From Mycolicibacterium sp. BiH015 (GTDB taxonomy: Bacteria; Actinomycetota; Actinomycetes; Mycobacteriales; Mycobacteriaceae), in NCBI RefSeq assembly GCF_027706845.1, contig NZ_JAQGCZ010000008.1, positions 124,001 through 188,000 of the forward strand: DNA of 64,000 bases. The letters run 5' to 3'. Both the position numbers and the translations under genes were made by a program. Shown piece after piece: positions 51,122-60,168 of this stretch (positions within the stretch are counted from its first letter, which is position 1; each line of letters starts with the position of its first letter). Under the pieces are notes generated by a model that saw only the letters and a list, made by a program, of their open reading frames with translations, was not told the DNA's origin and ran no database searches.

Positions 51122-53664
51122 CCCCGCGTCCAGCGCCGCGGGTTGGTGTCCAGCGCGGTGGCCAACGCCGCAGTCGGCGCCCCGAAGAGCCCCACCTTGC
51201 CGAAGCCGCCGAATTCGTCGAGGTACCACGCTTCGCCCTCACGCCCCGGAATCACGCCCCCATATCCAGGGTCGAGGGCGTCGTCGCCGTGGTCTACCAA
51301 CCGGACCGGGCTGGTGTTGTCGACGTAGTGGCGCAGCAGCTCGGGGTGCCGGTCGAGGTCACGGCCGCACCACAGCAGCGTGTCGCGGGCCAGCCCGACG
51401 TCCTTGAACGCCAAACACAGCCGCTGGTCGATGAATTCGTCTTCGAGCACCGCGAAATCCGTGAGCGGGTGCTGGCTGATGCCGACGAACCCGGTCTGCG
51501 ATTTGCGGCCCTGCCGGATGATGCGGTTGCAGCACTTCTGCCCGCCCGGCGAATTGGTCAGCGGCGCCGCCTCTTCCACCACCAGCACATCCGGCTGACC
51601 CGGGCGATTGAAGAAGATGCTCTGCGCCAGGTCGGCGGCCAGCCCGTAGATCGCCGCGCCGGCGCGCTGCCGCGGGGTGGTGCGGTCATGCAGGTGGGCG
51701 ACGTACTCCTCGTCCACGGTGGGCAATTCGAGGCTCGCGGTGTTCCACACCACCACCGGCGCCCGGGTCAGGTCGGTGACGGGCAGCTGCTCGTCGAACA
51801 GGGCCTGCAGGTGGCGTTCGGTGCGCAGCCCCTCCAGCCCGACGAGCAGGTCATCGTCGGCGTGGTCGCGGCCGTCCCGCAGCTCGCGCAGGAACCCGAT
51901 GAGTCCGGCCAGCGAGCCGATGCCGTGGGCGGCGCGGTGGTCGGCAGCCAGGTGTGTCCGCAACCGGGCGGCCTGGCGGCTCATCGCCGCATACCCCAGC
52001 AGCGGCAGCAGGTGGTCGACGGTGTGCTCGGCGGCGTCGGCGGCGGCGAAGATGCGCAGCGGGTCGATGCTCATCCCGGGCGCGGCGAGGTCGATCACGA
52101 CGAGGTCGCTGCGGTCGGCTAGCGCCCGCTGATGTTCGCGTGGCGCACTGGGATCGAAGATGTGCACCCCCGCGCCGAGTGCCAGCCAGGACCGGATGAG
52201 CAGCTTGCCCACATGGGATTTGCCCCGACCGGGTGATCCGCAGATCACCAGGTTGGCGGGATTGTCGCGGCCGGGCGCGCCGAGCAGGTCGATCAGCACG
52301 ACGTCACGTAGCCCGGGGCTGCTCAGGTTCATCCCGAGCGGCACTCCGGTGCGATTGCCGAGCTTGGCGGCCAGCAGCGGCACGAACTTCGCGAACCGTT
52401 CTGTGGTGCTGGGATTGCGGAACTCCCCCAGCGCCGCAGGGTCTTCGGCGCCCGGCACGAACGCCCGCCACAGCGCGACCTGGCTGCCCCGCCAGCGGCG
52501 CGACCCGATGTTCTGCCGCCGGTAGGTGCGCATCACCGCGGCCAGCGCCTCGTTGACCGCCTCCGGATGCGGCCCGGCCGCGGCGATGACGAGGGCGGCG
52601 TTGACGCCGCGTTCGGCGGAACCCCGCTTGAGTTCGGAGGCCAGTTCGCGGCCGGAGGCGAGCTTGCGGAACAGTTCGTCGTCACTATCGGCATGCCGGC
52701 CGCGCTGCCGATACTGGTCGCGAATGTTGGTGATCACGTTCTGCGCCAGCGACACCGCAGTATCGGCGGCGGTGAAGGTGAGATGCATCGTCCAGTCCAG
52801 CACGACGTCGGGGCCGGTCAGGTCGTCGAGCACCTTGAAGATGGTGGAGCGCGGCCAGGCGATGCCGTTGTCGGGGAAGCTGTCGAGCGGGACGAAGGCC
52901 TGGTAGCTGTCGGCGACACCGTCGCCGGGATCCCGAAACGTCCGCAGGTAGACGTCGGTGTCGGCGCGTGCGGCGCGCCACCGGCGGTTGCGGAGCGCGG
53001 CGGCGCCGGGATCGAGGTGCACGGGGCTGAACACCGAGGCGGGCAGGCTGGCCTGCGGATCGAAGGCGGCGCCGGGCAGCGGATGCAGCCAGGCGCCGCG
53101 GCTGGCAGTGTAGTTCCAGTGCCACCAGATCTGTTCGGCGCTGGCCGGTTTGGCGAAGAAGGCGGGCGGCAGCGCGGCCACCCGTTGCGCGGCGCGGTGC
53201 CGATAGTCGGCCAGGGACGGCTCGGTGTCCTTATCGCGGCCCCGCACCGCGTCGAGGAAGCGGCGTCCGCTGCCGCCGGTGACGTCGTCGGGGTGATCCA
53301 GCGGCAGCGACAGCCAGTAGATGCGGCGACGGGGGCGGTGTGCCTGCAGGGTTGGCTCCCAGCTGCGGCAGTGGGCGACCCACTCGGCGGCACCGTCCAT
53401 ACCGGTCTCACCGGCGGCCAGTTCGGGGTGCCCGGCGAGCATGCGGCGCAGCACGGTGCGCGGCGGCACCGGCACGGTGAGCCCGCTGATCGTTGACCCC
53501 GACGGCAAGGTCCGCCACAGTTCGGCGTGCTCGGCTGCGACGTTGCGCTGCCACTGGTCCGAGAGGAACAGGAACGGCACCCCCGACAGCAGGTACTCGG
53601 CGTACATCCCGCTCTCGGTCAGCCGCAGATTCCCGACCACCACTTGCGGTGCCAGGGAACGCAT
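51118..53664 (-). CDS. virB4: VirB4-like conjugation ATPase
   Basis: 848 residues. The N-terminal half is a long alpha/beta region without membrane helices; the ATPase core has Walker A GSPGRGKSH at 476-484, an IDPLRIF segment near 533, Walker B PDVLVVEEAA at 691-700 and a following Gln-x-x-x-Arg-type QGRKSQTGFVGISQHPL. VirB4/TraE/TcpF ATPases power assembly of the T4SS and pilus-like subunits. It begins one base after the stop of the small membrane gene, so translation is coupled. All motor motifs are intact. Confidence 0.85.
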   Translation of the reverse strand: MRSLAPQVVVGNLRLTESGMYAEYLLSGVPFLFLSDQWQRNVAAEHAELWRTLPSGSTISGLTVPVPPRTVLRRMLAGHPELAAGETGMDGAAEWVAHCRSWEPTLQAHRPRRRIYWLSLPLDHPDDVTGGSGRRFLDAVRGRDKDTEPSLADYRHRAAQRVAALPPAFFAKPASAEQIWWHWNYTASRGAWLHPLPGAAFDPQASLPASVFSPVHLDPGAAALRNRRWRAARADTDVYLRTFRDPGDGVADSYQAFVPLDSFPDNGIAWPRSTIFKVLDDLTGPDVVLDWTMHLTFTAADTAVSLAQNVITNIRDQYRQRGRHADSDDELFRKLASGRELASELKRGSAERGVNAALVIAAAGPHPEAVNEALAAVMRTYRRQNIGSRRWRGSQVALWRAFVPGAEDPAALGEFRNPSTTERFAKFVPLLAAKLGNRTGVPLGMNLSSPGLRDVVLIDLLGAPGRDNPANLVICGSPGRGKSHVGKLLIRSWLALGAGVHIFDPSAPREHQRALADRSDLVVIDLAAPGMSIDPLRIFAAADAAEHTVDHLLPLLGYAAMSRQAARLRTHLAADHRAAHGIGSLAGLIGFLRELRDGRDHADDDLLVGLEGLRTERHLQALFDEQLPVTDLTRAPVVVWNTASLELPTVDEEYVAHLHDRTTPRQRAGAAIYGLAADLAQSIFFNRPGQPDVLVVEEAAPLTNSPGGQKCCNRIIRQGRKSQTGFVGISQHPLTDFAVLEDEFIDQRLCLAFKDVGLARDTLLWCGRDLDRHPELLRHYVDNTSPVRLVDHGDDALDPGYGGVIPGREGEAWYLDEFGGFGKVGLFGAPTAALATALDTNPRRWTRG

Positions 53665-53665
53665 G

Positions 53666-54010
53666 TCAGTGCCGACGCGGGTGGGTCGACTGCACCGTCG
53701 GACGCAGGTCGGCGAGCCACCACCGGGCGCGCGTGGCCAGCGACGGGCGACTGGCGGGCAGCCGGGACAGCGTCCACACCGCGGCGACGGTCAGCAGCGC
53801 CCCGATAATGAGGATGCGCAGGGCGTGGCCGCTGGTGAGGTTGGCGGTGACCGCGGCGCCGGTGCCGATGAAGCCGATCACGGCCGCCGCGGCGTCGGGG
53901 GCCCGCCATTTCTCTTTGAACGGCAACGTGAATCCGTCCCCGGAGTCGCCGAGGTGGATGGTGACCGACCGTTGGTCGGAGTAGATCTTGGCGGGCGCAT
54001 CGGTGGTCAT
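53666..54010 (-). CDS. TcpE/PrgI-like small T4SS membrane protein
   Basis: 114 residues with two adjacent membrane helices (AAAAVIGFIGTGAAVTANLT and LRILIIGALLTVAAVWTLSR) and a conserved F-K-E-K-W-R just before them. Small two-helix proteins of this size directly ahead of VirB4 are VirB3/PrgI/TcpE equivalents, which dock the ATPase to the membrane. It lies one base after the preceding gene and one base before virB4. Confidence 0.65.
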   Translation of the reverse strand: MTTDAPAKIYSDQRSVTIHLGDSGDGFTLPFKEKWRAPDAAAAVIGFIGTGAAVTANLTSGHALRILIIGALLTVAAVWTLSRLPASRPSLATRARWWLADLRPTVQSTHPRRH

Positions 54011-54011
54011 G

Positions 54012-54305
54012 TCACTGCCCCCACGGGCTTTCCACTCGCACGGTGTTGCGGATGCCGTGGTCGTTGAATTCGCGGGTGACCATGGCGGCGATGCCGACCG
54101 AGAGCAGGATCAGCACGGAGAAGATGATGGTGCCGATCTGGGCGGTGATGCCCGAGCCGGCGCCTTCTTTGGCGTGGGTGCGGATCGCGGAGAAGGTTCC
54201 GATCACCAGGGCGATGGCGGCGAGGAACCCGATGGTGCCGAACGCCAGATCGGTGCCGGAACTGAACAGTCCGCTGGCGGCCAGAACGGTGTTGTGCTGG
54301 ATCAT
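54012..54305 (-). CDS. VirB2/TcpD-like small membrane protein
   Basis: 97 residues; two membrane helices (FGTIGFLAAIALVIGTFSAI and IGTIIFSVLILLSVGIAAMV) separated by a short basic/acidic loop. This is the VirB2-type pilin topology; in Gram-positive systems the counterpart is TcpD-like. The ribosome-binding site GGGAGGAGTC is strong, in keeping with a structural subunit. It sits between the TcpC-like and TcpE-like genes. Confidence 0.6.
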   Translation of the reverse strand: MIQHNTVLAASGLFSSGTDLAFGTIGFLAAIALVIGTFSAIRTHAKEGAGSGITAQIGTIIFSVLILLSVGIAAMVTREFNDHGIRNTVRVESPWGQ

Positions 54306-54320
54306 GACTCCTCCCAGGGG

Positions 54321-55235
54321 TCAGTTGTGGGGTGGGGCGATGGGTGCGGGTTCACGGTCCTCACCGATCTGCGGGGTGAGGTCGATGCCGGTGATCATCC
54401 ATGTGCCACCGGTGTTCTCGACGGTGAGCGGATAGACCAGGGTGGCGGTGGCGAATTGTGAGGTTTGCGCCAGGACGGTGGCCAGGACGTGCAGTTGGAC
54501 GCCGGGCTCGGCGGTATCCGGGACCGGGCGGTCGGCGGAGATGCTGGCCGGGACCGCGCTCTGATAGCCGCCCACCGGGGTCAGTCCGGAGCCGGCGCGC
54601 ACATAGCGATCCAGCGGCGTGCCGGCCGTCAGGTAGGCGGTGGCGAAGCCGCTGACGAGGCCGTGCACGGGATGGTGGGCGCTGACGGTGTGCCGGTAGG
54701 CGACGGTGAAGTCCGCGCCCTCGCCGGGGCCGTTGATGCGGGCGGGCATGGTCAGGGCACGGGGCTGGTAGTTCCACATCGCGATGGGCACCCGGTAGAA
54801 GGAGCGGATCGGTTCGGCGGACGCGTAGGCCCGTTCGGTGACCGACACGGTGGCGGCGTAGAGGTCGGCCTCGGCGGTGCCTCCGGTGTGGATGACCGAC
54901 ACTACCTGTGGTGCGGTGACCACGGCCGCCGGTGTGGTGGGCAGGGCGATGCCGTTCTCGGGCAGGGTGATGAACCGTTGCAATTGGTCGGCGTGCTCGG
55001 CGGTGGCGGTGAGCCAGCTGACGATGAAGTCGGCGGCGAACGCGCCGACCTGATCGCCGGTGTTGCCGACGCGCTGCGCGATGGCGACGATGTCGGGGCG
55101 GTCGGGCACGATAAACACTTTGATCGCGGCCGCGCCGCCGAGGGTGGCGGCCAGACACACTGCGAGAGTGCCGATCTGGCGTGCCATCGTGTGGCCGCGG
55201 TGCAGGCGGTGCGCCCACGTGCGGGATATAGGCAT
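54321..55235 (-). CDS. TcpC-like conjugal transfer protein
   Basis: 304 residues. One N-terminal membrane helix (IGTLAVCLAATLGGAAAIKV, about 21-40) is followed by two NTF2-like domains outside the membrane, the layout of TcpC/VirB8-family proteins (DUF/PF12642). ADFIVSWLTATAEHADQLQR starts the first domain and ISADRPVPDTAEPGVQLHVL the second. VirB8-like proteins form the periplasmic scaffold of the T4SS. The gene ends 15 bases before the pilin-like gene. Confidence 0.75.
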   Translation of the reverse strand: MPISRTWAHRLHRGHTMARQIGTLAVCLAATLGGAAAIKVFIVPDRPDIVAIAQRVGNTGDQVGAFAADFIVSWLTATAEHADQLQRFITLPENGIALPTTPAAVVTAPQVVSVIHTGGTAEADLYAATVSVTERAYASAEPIRSFYRVPIAMWNYQPRALTMPARINGPGEGADFTVAYRHTVSAHHPVHGLVSGFATAYLTAGTPLDRYVRAGSGLTPVGGYQSAVPASISADRPVPDTAEPGVQLHVLATVLAQTSQFATATLVYPLTVENTGGTWMITGIDLTPQIGEDREPAPIAPPHN

Positions 55236-55241
55236 TGGTCC

Positions 55242-56198
55242 TCAGCTCGGTTCGTGTCCGAAGAACTTCAAAGAGCTCATCGCGAAGGTGGCATCCACCG
55301 GGTCGGCGGACTCGGCTTCAGAGGGCCACGGGGCGGTGGTGGCGGTGGCGTCGCCGAGAAGCGGCCCGCCCCCGTCGCCGAGGACGGAGTCGGCGAAGCC
55401 GGGGACAGCGCCCGGCTGCGGATCTGGTAGCGGCGAGGCCGGCGGCCGGGAGGTCTGCAGGATGGTGACGGTGACCGCGGAAGCGAGCACGGTGCGCGGC
55501 AGCGGGGTGGTGACCGGGCCGTGGGCGTTGCCGGTGTCCTGGGTGAAGACGGTGCGGTTGTCGTCGTTGAAGACGTACTGCAGTCGGCTCACCACGCGAT
55601 GTTGCAGCCATTCGTCCTGTCCGCCGGGTGTTTTGGCGACCCAGCCGGGTGTCACCGCGACGGCGGACACCACGTGGCTGCGGCCGAAGTCGATGCGCAG
55701 GACTTGTCCGTCGACGCGGGCACCCTGGGGGCCGCGGACACATACCCAGGCCGAGTCGACAGTGGTTTCGGTGAGCGACTGTGCCGAGGTGGAGCCGGCG
55801 GGACAGTCGGCGCTGGCGGTGTAGCGGATTGCCTGATCGGGCGTGGTCACCGCTGGTGGGGTGCTGGCGACCGGGGAGGGTGCTGCCACCGCGGACGGGG
55901 TGAGAGGTGGCGAATCGGGTGCGGCCGCTTCGTCATTGAACGACAGCATCGCCGCGACGATGGTAACGGCCGCGATCAAGACTGCGGCGCCCATCACGAG
56001 GGCCGCTCTCTTGGCGCCGGTGTCCCCTGCGCCTGCCTGCACCGCATCGGGCTCGGCGGGTTCGGCAATTTCCTGCGGCACAACCGTGGCGGAATCCGAG
56101 GAAATGGCGTCGGTTGACCGTGCGGTCGCGCGGGGCGCCGCTGTGGGCTCCTCGCCGAACATCAGGCCGGCTCCCCACTCCTGCACCGACTCACCCAT
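55242..56198 (-). CDS. Single-pass protein with discoidin-like outer domain
   Basis: 318 residues. A cytoplasmic N-terminus of 65 residues, one membrane helix (about 67-88, AALVMGAAVLIAAVTIVAAM), a Pro/Ser stalk, then a jelly-roll-like domain (TTVDSAWVCVRGPQGARVDG, then LRIDFGRSHVVSAVAVTPGW) similar to discoidin or NADase-type glycan-binding domains of mycobacterial surface proteins. It may bind wall glycans and place the transfer apparatus. It overlaps the next upstream gene by eight bases and precedes the TcpC-like gene by six, so it belongs to the T4SS operon. Confidence 0.65.
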   Translation of the reverse strand: MGESVQEWGAGLMFGEEPTAAPRATARSTDAISSDSATVVPQEIAEPAEPDAVQAGAGDTGAKRAALVMGAAVLIAAVTIVAAMLSFNDEAAAPDSPPLTPSAVAAPSPVASTPPAVTTPDQAIRYTASADCPAGSTSAQSLTETTVDSAWVCVRGPQGARVDGQVLRIDFGRSHVVSAVAVTPGWVAKTPGGQDEWLQHRVVSRLQYVFNDDNRTVFTQDTGNAHGPVTTPLPRTVLASAVTVTILQTSRPPASPLPDPQPGAVPGFADSVLGDGGGPLLGDATATTAPWPSEAESADPVDATFAMSSLKFFGHEPS

Positions 56199-56505
56199 TG
56201 CGACGCTCCGCGATCTGGCCTTCCACCACCATCGGCGCGGGCCTCGACGGCGGGGTGACCCAGACCGGCACGTAGACCCAGCCCCCGGCGGCGGGCCGTG
56301 TCAGCGGTGGTGCGTGATAGGGCGTCATGCCGGCCATGGCGCGGGGCGCGGTCGCGGCGCGGCGGCGCCGTGCGCGAAGAACTGCACTCAGAAACACCCC
56401 CGCGAGGAGGTAGGGCAACAGCGGGAACAGCAGCGACGCAGCAGCCAGAATCGGCAGCAGCATCAGCGTGAAAGCCGTTACGGCAAGGACGATCACAGTT
56501 TTCAT
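56191..56505 (-). CDS. Small membrane protein in T4SS operon
   Basis: 104 residues. Two close hydrophobic stretches in the N-terminal 45 residues (VIVLAVTAFTLMLLPILAAA and LLFPLLPYLLAGVFLSAVLR) are followed by a basic RARRRRAAT and a Pro-rich tail (TPPSRPAPMVVEGQ). It overlaps the following gene by eight bases. No family recognised. It is probably an accessory inner-membrane part of the transfer machine. Confidence 0.6.
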   Translation of the reverse strand: MKTVIVLAVTAFTLMLLPILAAASLLFPLLPYLLAGVFLSAVLRARRRRAATAPRAMAGMTPYHAPPLTRPAAGGWVYVPVWVTPPSRPAPMVVEGQIAERRNG

Positions 56506-56563
56506 AAACCGACCGTATCCGTGAGTAGTGACATTACCGGATGTACGCGACCGACGTGGCTAC

Positions 56564-57271
56564 TCATAGGTGAGTCCGCGTGCCGGGCGTATTCAGCGGT
56601 ACAGCATCGAGAACGCCGAGGCCGGTGGTGTCGTATCCGCCAAGGATCTCGGCAGCCTCGGCGGCGCTCAACGAAGGCTTCGGCGGCGTCAAGGGCCACC
56701 ACGCCTTCGAGGCCTCCAGCGCCAGCCATCCGTTGGCGATGCCCAGGACACCGGCGGCGGCCGGTATCGCGACCAGTTGAGCGCACATCCATGGCACCAC
56801 AACGGCATTCCCGAAGCCCGGTGCGGGATCGTAAAGCACCAGTACCGGTACGGCGAGGACCACCGATGCCCACAGCAGCGCCGTGATCGGAAAGCCGCGC
56901 AGCGTTCCCGGCACCAGTCGCGCCAGCGCGGTGTAGAACACCCAGCCAAGAAGCCACCCGATCGGAACGCTCATCCCCAGACCGAGAATCATTAACAGCT
57001 CAATGTGTGTGGCCGGGGACTTACTGGTACGCAACCAGATCGGTGGCAACGAGGTGTCGTCGTGCGGATCCGCCACCGCACTGGCGATCGCACGCTGACG
57101 GGCACGAATCCGGCGACCCAACAACTCAGCCCGGCGCCGCTGAATCGTCGACCAGCCCTGATGCGCGGCGATCCACGCGCGACGGAGATCGTCGAAGCGG
57201 TCCTCATTCACTGCCATGATTCGAGCGTAAAGCGCCGCGGTGGGGTCACTATGCACAATTTCTTCCGCCAC
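56564..57271 (-). CDS. Three-helix membrane protein in T4SS operon
   Basis: 235 residues if started at 57271; an in-frame ATG at 57217 is an alternative. The N-terminal 90 residues are helical and cytoplasmic, then come three membrane segments (LLMILGLGMSVPIGWLLGWV, ALLWASVVLAVPVLVLY and CAQLVAIPAAAGVLGIANGW). The gene follows virD4 by 26 bases. The VirD4-like protein here lacks membrane helices, so this protein could be its membrane partner; that is inference from position. Confidence 0.6.
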   Translation of the reverse strand: MAEEIVHSDPTAALYARIMAVNEDRFDDLRRAWIAAHQGWSTIQRRRAELLGRRIRARQRAIASAVADPHDDTSLPPIWLRTSKSPATHIELLMILGLGMSVPIGWLLGWVFYTALARLVPGTLRGFPITALLWASVVLAVPVLVLYDPAPGFGNAVVVPWMCAQLVAIPAAAGVLGIANGWLALEASKAWWPLTPPKPSLSAAEAAEILGGYDTTGLGVLDAVPLNTPGTRTHL

Positions 57272-57297
57272 TCCCCAGCGGTGACACTGGACCGCCT

Positions 57298-58650
57298 TCA
57301 GCCTGTACGTGTTCGGGCGCTGCGTAATTCGTCGAGGTAGCTGACGAAGTCGACCCAGTCGATGAGCTCAACCATCTGGCCGGGTGTTCCGCGCACCAGC
57401 AGGCGGGCCTGCCCGATGTTGGCGGGACTGAGCTCTTCGGGTTCGAAGGCGTTACCGAACTGCCGCGAGGTGTTGGCAGCGTCGTTGTTGTGGTCGTAGG
57501 ACTGGTGACTGCGGGTGGTCTTGCCGGCCCAGAACGCCGCGGAACGCATCAGTTCTTCTTCGTGGGCGCCGTACATGATTAGCGTCGCGGGCACGACGTC
57601 GCGGATGGCGCGTCCCTGCAGCGCGCCGTAGACGACGTCGAGTTGCGAACTGGCCTGTGCAGCAGCGCAGATCGAGACGCCCAAGCCGCGGGCTTCGGCG
57701 AAGTACTGCAGAATTTTCGGCAAGGGTGTGTTGGGGAGTTCGTCGAGGAACATGCCGATGCGGGGAAACGGTTCCCACTGAGCGACTTTGATGCGCTGAC
57801 GTCGGATCAGCTGCTCCATGAGGGTTACGGCCAGCGGCGCCACCGTTCCATCCGACGGCGAAAGGACATACAGCGTGGTGCCAGCATCGTCGAGGGAATC
57901 CGGATCGAAGGCGGGCAGCCCGCGATCGCGCAGGGAGGTGCGCAACCACGCGGTCAGCGATTTGGAGACGGTCATTTTCACCGAGTCGCGCTGCTTGTCG
58001 ACCATGTCGAGGATTCCGCGCACGCGCGCGGTGAAGAGTGGATCGGCCGTCCACAGCGCTGCGGTGACCCAGCTGGGCTCGGTAGTCACCTGCCGGGGCC
58101 ACTGCAAGGGATTGCTGGCGTCTTCGGCCGCTTCGAGGAGCCATTCCATGCCCATCCCAGTGCCTGCCGGGCTGGCCGCGTAGAGCAGGACGGTGAGAGG
58201 TGCGAAGGCGAGGTTCTCCCACATGCCGTTATCGGCGGCCGGCCGGGCCTGCGTGCCACCAAATCCGACCGACGACATGGCCAAGAGCGTCTCGGCGGTG
58301 GCCTGCGCATCCTCCAGGGTGCGGATCAACATGGTGGGGTCATACCGGCACGGGACGAAATCGCTGGGATACGTCGGCGGGGTGATCTGCCGTAGGTCGA
58401 GCAGCAGCGATGTCCCCCACCGGCGTGACGACACCATCTGCATCAGGTCGTCCTTGCTGGAGGAGACGACCGCGGGGCCCGGCCACAGCACCGCGCTCTG
58501 GGCAAGCCAGCGCCGGGTCTTACCGGTCCCCGGTGGTGCCAGGCCGAGGATGTGGGGGGCCGTCTCCAGCGGCACCAGTCGGTCTCGCGACCGGTCGCGC
58601 ACCCATCCTCCGAAAGGCATTACAGGCGAATGCGTTTCGTCACTGCGCAT
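57298..58650 (-). CDS. virD4: VirD4-like type IV coupling protein
   Basis: 450 residues. It starts almost at once with the nucleotide-binding core: Walker A APPGTGKTR at 38-46 and Walker B RIGMFLDELPN at 297-307, where the DE pair is catalytic. A late GTPGQMVELIDWVDF is typical of TraG/VirD4 proteins. T4CPs dock the relaxase-DNA complex to the secretion channel. No N-terminal membrane helices are present, unlike classical VirD4, so anchoring must be supplied by another protein or lost upstream. The gene heads the T4SS block just after the WXG100-like gene. Confidence 0.85.
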   Translation of the reverse strand: MRSDETHSPVMPFGGWVRDRSRDRLVPLETAPHILGLAPPGTGKTRRWLAQSAVLWPGPAVVSSSKDDLMQMVSSRRWGTSLLLDLRQITPPTYPSDFVPCRYDPTMLIRTLEDAQATAETLLAMSSVGFGGTQARPAADNGMWENLAFAPLTVLLYAASPAGTGMGMEWLLEAAEDASNPLQWPRQVTTEPSWVTAALWTADPLFTARVRGILDMVDKQRDSVKMTVSKSLTAWLRTSLRDRGLPAFDPDSLDDAGTTLYVLSPSDGTVAPLAVTLMEQLIRRQRIKVAQWEPFPRIGMFLDELPNTPLPKILQYFAEARGLGVSICAAAQASSQLDVVYGALQGRAIRDVVPATLIMYGAHEEELMRSAAFWAGKTTRSHQSYDHNNDAANTSRQFGNAFEPEELSPANIGQARLLVRGTPGQMVELIDWVDFVSYLDELRSARTRTG

Positions 58651-58713
58651 ACTTCGACGCTAACGCGCCCAGTAGGTAGGCCTGCGCACGAAGTTGCGCA
58701 GAAACGTCGCCGG

Positions 58714-59034
58714 TCAGAGGTCACGCGGCACGTTAGCGATCCGAGTTGCCTCTTCGCCGTCACGGTTGGTCATCTGGGTGCCGGCGTCGCCGATGTTTCG
58801 GCTCAACGCGTCCAACTCCTCGCTGTGGCGAGTGCCGACCTTGCTCCACCGGTCCCCGAGTGCGTAAAGTTCTTGCGCCGAACGACCCACAATGCCGGGC
58901 AGGCTGCTGGTTAGGGCGGAGTGGCTCGTAGTGTGGGTGAGCCGGATATCGTCTGCATGCGAACCCACCAGCTTGCGGGCGCGTTGAACCTCGTCGGACT
59001 CTTGGTAGATGCGATCGCCAGCTGAACTCGGCAT
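58714..59034 (-). CDS. WXG100-like small protein
   Basis: 106 residues from ATG 59034. Two helices are linked by a turn at ALGDRWSKVGTRH, the position of the W-x-G turn in ESAT-6-like proteins, although the Gly two after Trp is a Lys here and a Gly follows one later. It is the right length (about 100) and has no signal peptide. Placed between ptuB and virD4 in an ESX/T4SS locus, it is a plausible ESX substrate or partner. Its start lacks a good ribosome-binding site. Confidence 0.6.
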   Translation of the reverse strand: MPSSAGDRIYQESDEVQRARKLVGSHADDIRLTHTTSHSALTSSLPGIVGRSAQELYALGDRWSKVGTRHSEELDALSRNIGDAGTQMTNRDGEEATRIANVPRDL

Positions 59035-59214
59035 TCTTAGAGTGTAGAAGGGCGGGCCCGATGGTGCTCGCACTTAATTTCTGTTCGGGAGCCGAAGCCT
59101 AACTGTTCAGGGAGTGAAAGCACCGCCAAGCGCCGGTCGGATTATCCCGCCCACTCCGCGCGTTCGAGCGCGTGTCGCGAGCGGGGCAGGGCGCACCGAT
59201 CGGGATGCTGTGCC

Positions 59215-60168
59215 CTACAAACGCGTAACGTACCCCTGCAAGCGGGTCAATGTCGGCGGGTCGATCCACCCGGCCGCATCGACAGCTGGATGGCCGGGTG
59301 GATCCTTCAGTAGGACCGCGAGTGACCAATACGCCTCGCCGATGGTCCGATTGAGATCTCTACGGCGTGCGGGGTCAGTCTCGGCCGCGAGAAGGTCCTC
59401 TCCTTCGTGAACGGCACGCAGGATACGTTTGACATACCAGGCTAAGTCGTCTTCGAGCGTAGGCAGCGGCAGGTCGGTCGTCTCGGCGATCAACTGCCGA
59501 ATTGCTGTTCCGTGCGGTCTATAGCGATTCGCCATCTTCAGCAGTTGATGACGCGCGAAGTCGTTCCCGTCGTCAACTTCTACGACGAGCGCGAGCGCAT
59601 CGTTAACTTTGTCGCGACGATCCTGGCGCGTCTCCAAATTGGTGTTTAGATGAAAGAAGCGGATGGTTGTTTCAACGCGCTGCGAAGCCTCGCTGGATAA
59701 ACCGTCGACCGCCTCGACGCTGCATAACGGATCGCGCCAATCGACACGGACCCACCTTTCCACGTCGTCGATGCCTGGATCTATGAGTAAACGGCGTTCG
59801 TCGAGCTCGGTTAGCCCATTGGTTGTGGTCATCGCCGGCGCACCTTCCTCAAGCGGGAATTTGCTTAATTTGCGTTGCCCGTTGCACATCGAACAGCTGA
59901 GGTAGTAGTTCGAGAATTCGTACTGCAGCCAGCGGTAGACTGCCTTCGGCCGGAAGTGCTCAACCTGGCCGCGACCGTCGGTCGCATCACGTTGGCAATA
60001 AGCACACACCCGTCCGCTCATCGCGTATACCGCTCCTCGTACGTCTGCGTTGTTCCATTTATCCTCTGGGGGTCCGCCCGGCTCGTTTGGCCCCTTCGTC
60101 ACGTCGTACTTTGAATGGATGTCGACGAGCGTCGGGAGGGACACCGCGGGGCGTCGAAGTCTCCTCAC
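59215..60168 (-). CDS. ptuB: PtuB-like HNH nuclease of a Septu defence system
   Basis: 317 residues. An HNH core with two zinc knuckles: Cys55-x2-Cys58 (RVCAYCQRDATDGRGQ), catalytic Glu70-His71 in QVEHFRPK, Cys92-x2-Cys95 with Asn96 in LSCSMCNGQRKLSKFP. The order CxxC...EHFRPK...CxxCNxxK is that of PtuB, the DNA-cutting effector of Septu. The start codon overlaps the end of the ATPase gene upstream by four bases (GTGA/ATGA type). The C-terminal 200 residues are helical and variable in the family. With the ATPase it makes a two-gene anti-phage module. Confidence 0.85.
   Translation of the reverse strand: MRRLRRPAVSLPTLVDIHSKYDVTKGPNEPGGPPEDKWNNADVRGAVYAMSGRVCAYCQRDATDGRGQVEHFRPKAVYRWLQYEFSNYYLSCSMCNGQRKLSKFPLEEGAPAMTTTNGLTELDERRLLIDPGIDDVERWVRVDWRDPLCSVEAVDGLSSEASQRVETTIRFFHLNTNLETRQDRRDKVNDALALVVEVDDGNDFARHQLLKMANRYRPHGTAIRQLIAETTDLPLPTLEDDLAWYVKRILRAVHEGEDLLAAETDPARRRDLNRTIGEAYWSLAVLLKDPPGHPAVDAAGWIDPPTLTRLQGYVTRL

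Noticed and set aside
49259..51328. A 689-codon plus-strand open frame opposite the VirB6-like gene
   Set aside because: Arg/Gly/His-rich shadow of a membrane protein gene with no domain or ribosome-binding site.
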